Assembly (NCBI GenBank): GCA_020846375.1
Contig: JADLDZ010000177.1
Coordinates: forward strand, 1 to 6,744
Reading direction: 5' to 3'
DNA from: Nitrospirales bacterium
GTDB taxonomy: Bacteria; Nitrospirota; Thermodesulfovibrionia; Thermodesulfovibrionales; Dissulfurispiraceae
Length of the DNA stretch: 6,744 nucleotides
Both the position numbers and the translations under genes were made by a program. Below, one piece after another: positions 1 through 6,203 of this stretch (position 1 is the first letter of the stretch; the number at the start of each line of letters is the position of its first letter). The notes under the pieces were generated by a model, which searched no databases, was not told the origin of the DNA, and was given only the letters and a program-made list of their open reading frames with translations.

Positions 1-1364
1 GCCTCTTTCTGGTAGTGGACCCTCGGGTCGGTGGCGACATCGTAGATCGCGACCGGGTTCGTCTGCAGCGCATCCTGCACATTCTCTTCCCCGTCTACGG
101 GACCCCGCGCCAGGTACTGTTCGCTCAGGCCGTAAGCAGCAGCCAGTTCCAGCTTACGGCCCATTACGTCGAGCAGGCGGATGGTGGCCGCCCTGAGGTG
201 CATGGCCTCGGGGAGCTTGCTGACAATAAGGTTGAGCACCTCGCTCAGCCGGAGTGTGGAGCTCACCGCCTTCGTCACCTCCTGGAACACCCGCAGGTAC
301 TCACGGGCGCGCGATACGGTGGTTTCGAACGTCCTCGCGTGGACAATGGCGATGGCTGCCTGCTCCGCGATGGCGGTCATGAACTTGAGGTCCTCCGCTT
401 TGTATTTCACCGGCTCTGCGGTATACATGCGCAGGACGCCGATCACTTCTTTCTTGAACTTCACGGGGATGGAGAGGATGCTCCGGATGCCCTCCTCTTC
501 CGCCTCCTTGCGATAGCGGGCATCAGGATCGGAAGGAATGTCGTAGGTGGTGACCGCCCTCCCCGCCAGAGCGTCGAAGTTGCTCGGGTCGAACTCCACG
601 GGCCCCTTGTTCACGTATTTTTCGCTCAGGCCGTAATAGGCGGCCACTTCCAGCTTCTGCGTCTCCTTGTTCAGGAGGCGCAGCATGCTCGCCTTCACGT
701 TCATCACCTTCACCGCGTTGGTCACGATGAGGTTCAGCACCTCGTCCAGGGAGAGGCTGGAGCTGATGGCCTTGCAGATGTTCTGGTAGCTTTCGAGGTA
801 GACTTTCTTCTCGAAGATATTTTCGGCGCAGTCGGGGCACATGCCGTGGGTGAAGACCCCGAGGCCCTCGCCGGTGAGATACTTCTCGATCTGCTCCCAG
901 GAGTCCTCGCTGATGCGGATTTTCTTGCACCAGGCGCAGATGGGGATCAGCCTGTCCCGCCTCTGGTTTCTCATGTGGGTTTCCACCGCGGAAAACACCC
1001 GTGCATTGTCCCGGAGGAGGGAAAGGACCCCCACCACTTTCTGTCCCTTGAGCACGGGTGCAGCATGCTCCTCCACATACCGTTTCACCCCGTCCTTCCC
1101 GAGGATGACCAGGGTCTTCACGACGGGCTTGGAGGACTGGAGACAGAGGAGGGCGGGGTGTTCGTACGCGGGTATCCGGGCGCCTGTCTCGTCCTCGTAC
1201 CGGACCACCTCTTCGCACGGCCTCTTTCTCGTCTCGCCGGCGGCAAGCCCGGTAAAGGCTTCCATGCCCCTGTTCCAGTATTCAACCTGCTTCTCGGCGT
1301 TAATGTAGTAGGCGCCGTCCATGATGCTGTCGAGAATCGAAAAATCGACCTTTCCGAACATCAT
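1..1364 (-). CDS. PAS / Cys-x2-Cys ribbon / tandem GAF sensor protein, 3' end missing
   Basis: I translated this frame by hand; it stays open from the start to the left edge (453 complete codons counted from the ATG at 1361). Order of domains: a PAS-like domain (about residues 5-120, with a YYINAEKQVEYWNRGMEAFTG-type N-terminus); a ribbon with Cys142-x2-Cys145 and Cys175-x2-Cys178 (ICAWCKKIR, then HGMCPDC), a linker I know from PAS/GAF sensors and response regulators of deltaproteobacteria; GAF domain 1 (about 186-345); and GAF domain 2 (about 346 to the edge). No output domain is visible, so a histidine kinase, diguanylate cyclase or other output may follow outside the window. No membrane segment is seen, so a soluble signal sensor is likely. 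Two adjacent in-frame ATGs (1362-1364 and 1359-1361) directly follow an in-frame TAG, which fixes the start to one of them. No good Shine-Dalgarno precedes them. It is separated from the nuoG-type gene by about 436 bases and probably forms its own unit. The ligand is unknown. Confidence 0.85.
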   Translation of the reverse strand, partial: MMFGKVDFSILDSIMDGAYYINAEKQVEYWNRGMEAFTGLAAGETRKRPCEEVVRYEDETGARIPAYEHPALLCLQSSKPVVKTLVILGKDGVKRYVEEHAAPVLKGQKVVGVLSLLRDNARVFSAVETHMRNQRRDRLIPICAWCKKIRISEDSWEQIEKYLTGEGLGVFTHGMCPDCAENIFEKKVYLESYQNICKAISSSLSLDEVLNLIVTNAVKVMNVKASMLRLLNKETQKLEVAAYYGLSEKYVNKGPVEFDPSNFDALAGRAVTTYDIPSDPDARYRKEAEEEGIRSILSIPVKFKKEVIGVLRMYTAEPVKYKAEDLKFMTAIAEQAAIAIVHARTFETTVSRAREYLRVFQEVTKAVSSTLRLSEVLNLIVSKLPEAMHLRAATIRLLDVMGRKLELAAAYGLSEQYLARGPVDGEENVQDALQTNPVAIYDVATDPRVHYQKE

Positions 1365-1366
1365 CT

Positions 1367-1395
1367 ATTATACACCATCATTCTGTAATTGCCAG
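1367..1395 (-). promoter_or_regulatory. Sigma70-type promoter candidate for the sensor gene
   Basis: On the minus strand CTGGCA (1390-1395; 4 of 6 matches to TTGACA) is followed by a 17-base spacer and a perfect TATAAT (1367-1372). Only two bases (AG) separate the TATAAT from the first ATG of the sensor gene, so a transcript starting 6-7 bases after the -10 would begin at or inside the start codons. That fits the lack of a Shine-Dalgarno and would give a leaderless mRNA. Spacing and motif are seen in the sequence; activity is inferred. Confidence 0.45.
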
Positions 1396-1558
1396 ACGCC
1401 CAATGGACCGGCGAATTCTCCCAGGAGAAGGCAGCGGGGGAAGAGCGAAAGAGGGAGTGATTTAAAACTGAATACGCACCCTCTGGCATGGGCCAAGGGG
1501 GCACCCTCTTTCTTTGCGGGCGAATTCCTCCGTAGTCTCAGGGAATACTCTCTTCCTG

Positions 1559-1582
1559 ATAATGATCTCTATAATGATCTCT
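1559..1582. repeat. Exact 12-bp tandem repeat, two copies
   Basis: ATAATGATCTCT occurs at 1559-1570 and again, without a gap, at 1571-1582. It lies in noncoding DNA midway between the two minus-strand genes. A TATAAT arises at the junction on the plus strand, but I see no matching -35. No function can be assigned. Confidence 0.8.
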
Positions 1583-1603
1583 CTTCTCTTCAAGCATGCA
1601 GGG

Positions 1604-1626
1604 GGGGCAGGGCGTTACCTGTCCCC
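1604..1626. repeat. GC-rich inverted repeat with one bulged base
   Basis: On the plus strand GGGGCAGG (1604-1611) pairs with CCTG-T-CCCC (1618-1626) with one bulged T and a six-base loop (GCGTTA). Plus-strand sequence after it is TTTGATATT, a poor T-run. On the minus strand no T-run follows. It may fold in RNA, but its role is unclear. Confidence 0.4.
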
Positions 1627-1715
1627 TTTGATATTCCAGACGCTCGCTGCAGAGAAGAGGATACCCCCTCTGCCACTTTCGCCGGAAGAAAGCCCGTCAG
1701 GCTGACTCCCCCTCA

Positions 1716-1738
1716 CCCCCTCTTATCCTAAGAGGGGG
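1716..1738. repeat. Perfect 10-bp inverted repeat downstream of the nuoG-type gene
   Basis: CCCCCTCTTA (1716-1725) and TAAGAGGGGG (1729-1738) form a perfect 10-bp stem with a 3-base loop, starting 62 bases after the nuoG-type stop codon. In the minus-strand direction it is followed by TGAGGGGG, not by a T-run, so it is not a textbook intrinsic terminator for the operon. In the plus direction GAATTTT follows, a weak T-run, but no plus-strand gene needs it. It may protect the 3' end of the operon mRNA or act with Rho. Confidence 0.55.
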
Positions 1739-1800
1739 GAATTTTCCCCTCTCCCTGCCTGTCTTCCTCACGGTGAGGAGAAAACCCCGCATGTCCTATA

Positions 1801-4254
1801 TTACGCCGCTTCGATCTTTACCGCCACCAAGGGCAGTCCGCCATTGACGGCGGGATGGGTAAGGACATTGATCTTCGCATGGGCGAAATGAGTGGGCGCG
1901 AAGACCGTCCCTTCCGGTACTTCATCCGAAACCATGGCCTTCAGATAGGCCTCCCCGCGTCGCGAAGCGATCTTCACGAATCCCTCGTCCCGGATCCGAT
2001 ACTTTTCCGCGTCCGCCGTGCTGATCTGCAGGTAGGCGTCCGCGACCACGGAGTCGAGGTTCCGGGAAAGGACCGAGAGAGCGCCCGAATGCTGCAGGAC
2101 GTTGGAGGTGACCATGATGAGCGGATACTCGCCGCCCGCCTGCTCCATCACCTCGTAGGCAGCGGGGTTGAAAGAGGCCTGCGCCTCTCCCTTCTCTCCA
2201 TAAGCGACCCTGTCCGTAAGGGCGCCCCTGATATCCGCGAGTCCCTTCACTCCCAGGTCCTTGTTCATGAGCCGGGCGAGGTTTCTGAAGATCTTCCAGT
2301 CGGGAATGGACTGCCCCGTCTCGGAGATGAGTTTTCCAACCTTCCGGATGGCGCCCGCCGCGCTCATGAAGGTCCCCTCCTTCTCCGCCCAACTGCTGGA
2401 GGGGAGGACCACATCCGCGAGCTTCGCCGTTTCGGTAAGGGTGATGTCCTGGACGATGAGCAGGTCGAGACTCTTGAGGGTCCTCTCCACGGCGGAGGCG
2501 TCCTGGAAGGAGGCGAGGGGGTCTTCCCCCATGACATAGAGCGCCTTCAGGCTCCCCGGCCGGTAGAGCATTTCACGGGCATCCTTCCCTCCGGAGAGGG
2601 GCCGCACGCCCGCCGTCCACATGCCGAGGGTATTCGAAAATTCGGCGGGTACCTGGAGGGTTTCCGGGCCATCTCCCATGAGGAGCACCAGGTTTGCCGC
2701 CGCGAGATAGGTGTTTACGCTCTTCGTGTTCTCCGCCGAACCCGCGGTCATGGCGATGCACCTCTTCCCTGCGGAAGCGTACTCCTTCGCCGTCTGCACG
2801 ATCTCCTGCCCGGTCAGGCCGGTGATCTTCGCCACCTCTGCCGGGGTGTAGGCCTTCAGGCTGCTCAGCAGGGAATCGAAGTGGGGCAGCGAAAGAGCTT
2901 TCTCCTTGCTGTAGAGGCCCTCGTCCACGATCACCTTCATGATGCCGTTCAGGAGGGCGATCCCGGTTCCCGGCTTTGTTCTGAGCCACCGGGTGCTGTT
3001 CCGCGCCAGTTTCGTCTCCTTCGAATCAGCCACCACCAGGGCCGCCCCCTCGTTCTTCGCGGTGATGAAGTTCAGGCCCCACACCGGGAGGGTGGAGGTG
3101 ATGTCGGAATCCACCACCAGGAGGAAGTCGGCCTCAAGGGGGGCCTCCCACTTGATGGGCAGGCTGTCCACGCCAAAGGCCGTTTCCACGGCCTTCTGCA
3201 TCTTCGCATAGCCGAAGCGCGCCGCGGAATCGATGTTATCGGTTCCGATAACGTCCCGCATGAACCGCTGGAGCATGTAGTTGTCTTCCATGGTGCAGCG
3301 CTGCGCGCCGAGCGCGCCGACGGCCCCGGCCCCGTGCTGCTCCCTGATCTGATCAAGCTTCCGGGCCACGAAGGTGAGGGCGTCCTCCCAGGTGGCGGGC
3401 TCCAGCGTGTCCCCCCTCTTCAGCAGGGGGGTGGTGAGCCGGTTCTCCGAATAGATGAAGTCGAAACCGAACCGTCCCCTGCTGCAGAGGTCCCCGTCGT
3501 TGACCCCCACGCCCTGCTTCCCCCGGGCCCGGATGATGCGGCCCTCGCGGAGGCTCAGGTTGGTGGTGCAGCCGCAGCCGCAATAGGGGCAGGTGATCTC
3601 GTGCTCGTCCATGAACCACACCCGCGAGCGGAAGCGGTAGGGCTTGCTGCCGAGGGAGCCCACCGGGCAGACATCGATGCACTGCCCGCAGAACTCACAA
3701 TCCAGTGTCTCCTCGAAGGCGGGGCTTATCTTCGACTCGAAGCCCCTGCCGATGATATTGATGGCGCCGACGCCCTGGTGCTCGTGGCAGACCCGCACGC
3801 ACTTGCCGCAGAGGATGCAGCGGTTGGGGTTCCGCTCCACGATGGGCGCATCGATCCGCTCTGTATCGCTCTTCCTCTCCCCCACGAACCTGCTCTGCGA
3901 CGGCCCGTATTTGAAGGCGAGGTCCTGGAGAGAACACTCGCCCGCCTTGTCGCAGATGGGGCAGTCGAGGGGGTGGTGCACCAGCAGGAGCTCAAGGACC
4001 ATCTTCCGCGCCTTTGCCAGCTTCGGCGTCTCCGTCAGGACCGCCATGCCCTCTTCCGCGGGGGTGGAGCAGGCGGCGAAGAGCCTCTTCTGCCCCTCCA
4101 CCTCCACCACGCAGAGCCTGCAGCCGCCGTAGGGCCTGAGCCTCTTGTCGTAGCAGAGGTTGGGGATATGGATGCCGTTCTTTGTGGCTGCCTGGAGGAT
4201 GGTCGTCCCCGGCTCCACCTGTATGCTCTTTCCGTTTATCGTACATTCAATCAT
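1801..4254 (-). CDS. nuoG: NuoG/FdhA-type iron-sulfur large subunit with molybdopterin-oxidoreductase fold, lacking the formate dehydrogenase active-site pair
   Basis: An 817-residue cytoplasmic large subunit, expected to pass electrons between the NuoE/NuoF-type partners and an unknown terminal site. Visible in order: plant-type [2Fe-2S] (Cys34, 45, 48, 62); His-Cys [4Fe-4S] (His94, Cys98, 101, 107); two ferredoxin-type [4Fe-4S] sites (Cys146/149/152/156 and Cys186/189/192/196); the molybdopterin-family [4Fe-4S] (Cys222, 225, 229, 257, with an extra Cys227); a molybdopterin-oxidoreductase fold (about 273-620); and a C-terminal dinucleotide-binding domain (about 708-817, with the FAPTHF and NVLTHPA segments). 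Keeping both ferredoxin clusters is typical of NAD-linked formate dehydrogenase alpha subunits; complex I NuoG normally keeps only one. The expected ARxCHxP-type active-site segment reads ARFGYAKMQ, so Gly348-Tyr349 replace Cys/Sec-His, and Arg259 stands where formate dehydrogenases have Lys. Formate oxidation is therefore doubtful. There is no H-cluster domain. Its start overlaps the operon logic of nuoF: only 6 bases lie between the genes. The symbol is by family only. Confidence 0.9.
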   Translation of the reverse strand: MIECTINGKSIQVEPGTTILQAATKNGIHIPNLCYDKRLRPYGGCRLCVVEVEGQKRLFAACSTPAEEGMAVLTETPKLAKARKMVLELLLVHHPLDCPICDKAGECSLQDLAFKYGPSQSRFVGERKSDTERIDAPIVERNPNRCILCGKCVRVCHEHQGVGAINIIGRGFESKISPAFEETLDCEFCGQCIDVCPVGSLGSKPYRFRSRVWFMDEHEITCPYCGCGCTTNLSLREGRIIRARGKQGVGVNDGDLCSRGRFGFDFIYSENRLTTPLLKRGDTLEPATWEDALTFVARKLDQIREQHGAGAVGALGAQRCTMEDNYMLQRFMRDVIGTDNIDSAARFGYAKMQKAVETAFGVDSLPIKWEAPLEADFLLVVDSDITSTLPVWGLNFITAKNEGAALVVADSKETKLARNSTRWLRTKPGTGIALLNGIMKVIVDEGLYSKEKALSLPHFDSLLSSLKAYTPAEVAKITGLTGQEIVQTAKEYASAGKRCIAMTAGSAENTKSVNTYLAAANLVLLMGDGPETLQVPAEFSNTLGMWTAGVRPLSGGKDAREMLYRPGSLKALYVMGEDPLASFQDASAVERTLKSLDLLIVQDITLTETAKLADVVLPSSSWAEKEGTFMSAAGAIRKVGKLISETGQSIPDWKIFRNLARLMNKDLGVKGLADIRGALTDRVAYGEKGEAQASFNPAAYEVMEQAGGEYPLIMVTSNVLQHSGALSVLSRNLDSVVADAYLQISTADAEKYRIRDEGFVKIASRRGEAYLKAMVSDEVPEGTVFAPTHFAHAKINVLTHPAVNGGLPLVAVKIEAA

Positions 4255-4260
4255 GGCGTA

Positions 4261-6144
4261 TTATTCCTCCTTCCCCGCCAGCGTCCGGATCTGTCTGTCC
4301 CGCAGGGCATCCTGGCCGGGAAGCCCCTTCAGAAGCTCCCGCATGCTCCGCGGACCGATCTTCACCGAATCGAACTTGCAGACTTCGTAGCAGGAGCGGC
4401 ACTGGATGCATCTGGCCTGGTCAATGCGGTGGGGAACCTTCTTCTCACCGGAGACCGCATCCTGCGGGCAGACCCTCTTACACGCGCCGCAGGCCTTGCA
4501 CTTCTCCTCGTCGATGTAGAAGGTGCAGAGGTCTTTGCAGACACCTGTCCTGCACCACCCTTCATTGATGTGGGATTCGTACTCGTCCCTGAAGTACCGG
4601 ATGGTGGTGAGGACCGGGTTCGGCGCGGTCTGGCCGAGGCCGCAGAGGGAGGTGGAGATGATGTCCTGCGCCATGTCCTGGAGCAGCTCGATGTCCCCCG
4701 CCTTGCCCCTGCCCTCGGTGATGTTCGTGAGGATGTCCAGCATGACCGTAGTGCCGATTCTGCACGGGGGGCACTTGCCGCACGACTCCTCCGCGGTGAA
4801 TTCGAGGAAGAACTTGGCCACGCTTACCATGCAGTTCAGGTCATTCATGACGACCATGCCGCCCGACCCGACGATAGCCCCCGTCTGCATGATGTCCTCA
4901 TACGTCACCGGGGTATCGAGGAGGTGCTCCGGGATACAGCCGCCGGAGGGTCCGCCGAGCTGCACCGCCTTGAACTTCCTCTTATTGGGGACACCCCCCC
5001 CGATTTCGTAGATGATCTTCCGGAGGGGGATGCCCATGGGGACCTCGATCAGCCCGATGTTGCTGATGGCGCCGCTCAGGGCGAAAACCTTGGTGCCGCT
5101 CGACTTTTCGGTGCCGAGGCTCCGGTACCAGTCGGCCCCGTTCAGGATGATGGGCGGGATATTCGCGTAGGTCTCGACGTTGTTGAGCACGGTGGGCTTG
5201 TCCCACAGACCCTTCACCGCCGGGAACGGCGGCCTCGGCCGGGGCATGCCCCTCTTCCCTTCCAGCGACCGCATCAACGCCGTCTCCTCACCGCAGACAA
5301 AAGCGCCCGCTCCCTGGTAGATCTCGATGTCGAGGTTGAAGCCGGTCCCAAGGATGTTTTCGCCCAGGAGGCCGTACTCCTTTGCCTGGTCGATGGCGAG
5401 CTGGAGCCGGTGGACCGCCAGTGGGTACTCCGCCCTGACGTAGATGTACCCTTTGCTCGCCCCGATGGCCTTGGCGCCGATCAGCATGCCTTCGAGGACC
5501 ACATGGGGGTCGGCCTCCATGATGCTCCTGTCCATGAAGGCCCCGGGGTCTCCCTCGTCACCGTTGCAGAGGATGTATTTCTGATCGTCCTTCACCTTTG
5601 CGCAGAACTCCCACTTGAGACCGGTGGGGAAACCCGCGCCTCCCCTTCCGCGGAGGCCCGACCTTTTCATCTCGTCGACGATCTGCGCGGAGGTCATTTC
5701 GGTCAGCGCCTTTGCCGCCGCCTGGTACCCGTCGCGGGCGATATACTCATCGATATTCTCGGCGTCGATCATGCCCTTGTTCCGCAAGGCTCTGAGCACC
5801 TGCAGGTTGTAGAAGGGGATATCCTTCATCAGCGGGACGGTCTGCTCCCTCGCCGGCTCCTTGCAGACAAGGCGCTCCACCGGCCTCCCTTTGACGAAAT
5901 GGTCCTCCACGATGACGGGAATGTCCTCCGCCGTCAGCCTCTGGTAGAAGATTTCATCGGGATGGACCGCGATGACAGGGCCCTGGGCACAGAAGCCAAG
6001 ACACCCGGTCAGGAGCACGTTGATCTCTTTTTCGAGCCCTTTCCTCCTCAATTCCTCGTCAAGCGCCTTCTTTATTTTCAAGGTGCCGCCGGCAACACAT
6101 CCGGTGCCGCCGCAAACCATTACACTCGTACGAAAAGTATCCAT
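4261..6144 (-). CDS. nuoF: NuoF/HndC/HydB-type NAD(H)-FMN diaphorase subunit with extra iron-sulfur domains
   Basis: A 627-residue flavoprotein subunit that exchanges electrons with NAD(H) through FMN. An N-terminal thioredoxin-like [2Fe-2S] domain has Cys11, 16, 48 and 52. The FMN/NAD core follows: GRGGAGFPTG (about 165-174), CNGDEGDPGAFMDR (193-206) and GAGAFVCGEETALM (278-291). The [4Fe-4S] site is SCGKCPPC plus TSLCG (Cys455, 458, 461, 501). The C-terminus carries two ferredoxin-type [4Fe-4S] sites (Cys549/552/555/559 and Cys579/582/585/589). Complex I NuoF is about 420-450 residues and lacks both end domains; this longer layout is that of HndC/HydB in electron-bifurcating hydrogenases and related formate dehydrogenase complexes. 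His525, Cys531, Cys536 and Cys540 form a further possible metal site. The ATG at 6144 is fixed by a TAAGGAGG four bases upstream, whose first three bases (6154-6156) are an in-frame TAA stop. The partner genes are the upstream nuoE- and hndB-type genes and the downstream nuoG-type gene. Reaction partners other than NAD(P)(H) are not readable. Confidence 0.94.
   Translation of the reverse strand: MDTFRTSVMVCGGTGCVAGGTLKIKKALDEELRRKGLEKEINVLLTGCLGFCAQGPVIAVHPDEIFYQRLTAEDIPVIVEDHFVKGRPVERLVCKEPAREQTVPLMKDIPFYNLQVLRALRNKGMIDAENIDEYIARDGYQAAAKALTEMTSAQIVDEMKRSGLRGRGGAGFPTGLKWEFCAKVKDDQKYILCNGDEGDPGAFMDRSIMEADPHVVLEGMLIGAKAIGASKGYIYVRAEYPLAVHRLQLAIDQAKEYGLLGENILGTGFNLDIEIYQGAGAFVCGEETALMRSLEGKRGMPRPRPPFPAVKGLWDKPTVLNNVETYANIPPIILNGADWYRSLGTEKSSGTKVFALSGAISNIGLIEVPMGIPLRKIIYEIGGGVPNKRKFKAVQLGGPSGGCIPEHLLDTPVTYEDIMQTGAIVGSGGMVVMNDLNCMVSVAKFFLEFTAEESCGKCPPCRIGTTVMLDILTNITEGRGKAGDIELLQDMAQDIISTSLCGLGQTAPNPVLTTIRYFRDEYESHINEGWCRTGVCKDLCTFYIDEEKCKACGACKRVCPQDAVSGEKKVPHRIDQARCIQCRSCYEVCKFDSVKIGPRSMRELLKGLPGQDALRDRQIRTLAGKEE
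4266..4272 (-). promoter_or_regulatory. Shine-Dalgarno for the nuoG-type gene inside the end of nuoF
   Basis: AAGGAGG lies within the last sense codons of the nuoF-type gene (AAG GAG GAA, Lys-Glu-Glu) just before its TAA. It is 11 bases from the nuoG-type ATG. Ribosomes finishing nuoF would pass over this site, so translation of the two subunits is probably coupled. Confidence 0.75.
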
Positions 6145-6148
6145 GATT

Positions 6149-6156
6149 CCTCCTTA
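6149..6156 (-). promoter_or_regulatory. Shine-Dalgarno that decides the nuoF start
   Basis: TAAGGAGG, a full anti-16S match, lies four bases before the ATG at 6144. Its TAA is in frame with nuoF, so no longer N-terminus is possible and the start is settled. Confidence 0.85.
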
Positions 6157-6203
6157 TGTCTCCCATTCCCTGTGCTCATTGCCGTATCCTTCCCGCTCCT
6201 TCC

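Larger units (their letters stand above)
1365..1800. other. Noncoding stretch between the nuoG-type gene and the sensor gene
   Basis: I find no convincing gene here on either strand. Short open frames exist on the plus strand, but they lack recognisable protein character and a good ribosome site. The stretch is rich in purine and pyrimidine runs. It holds a 10-bp perfect inverted repeat (1716-1738), a bulged GC-rich inverted repeat (1604-1626), a short inverted repeat (about 1766-1780), a 12-bp tandem repeat (1559-1582), two copies of GGCGAATTC (1410-1418 and 1519-1527) and two copies of GCACCCTCT (1476-1484 and 1501-1509). It must contain the end of the nuoG-type transcript, but no hairpin followed by a clear T-run is seen in the minus-strand direction. 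Confidence 0.6.

Noticed and set aside
523..1218. A 231-codon minus-strand open frame inside the sensor gene
   Set aside because: It is out of frame with the real sensor gene, and its protein is an Arg/Pro/Gly-rich low-complexity product without domains.
15..1388. A 457-codon plus-strand open frame
   Set aside because: It is the same antisense effect opposite the PAS/GAF sensor, whose minus-strand frame has clear domains.
1321..1731. Plus-strand open frames across the noncoding stretch
   Set aside because: No good ribosome site, no recognisable domain, and part lies over the sensor start. I cannot support a gene.
1716..1745. Intrinsic terminator for the operon
   Set aside because: The stem is strong, but no T-run follows in the minus-strand direction; the only T-run (GAATTTT) is on the plus side, where there is no gene to end.
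1801..4254. The large subunit as an active formate dehydrogenase or as an [FeFe] hydrogenase (HndD)
   Set aside because: The active-site Cys/Sec-His pair is Gly-Tyr, and no H-cluster cysteine motifs follow the ferredoxin domains, so neither activity is supported.
6120..6179. A 19-codon upstream frame overlapping the nuoF start (begins MSTGNGRHKEES)
   Set aside because: It has a GGAAGG ten bases upstream of its ATG and ends inside nuoF, but it is too short and has no conserved character; nuoF has its own perfect Shine-Dalgarno. Only footprinting or conservation could revive it.
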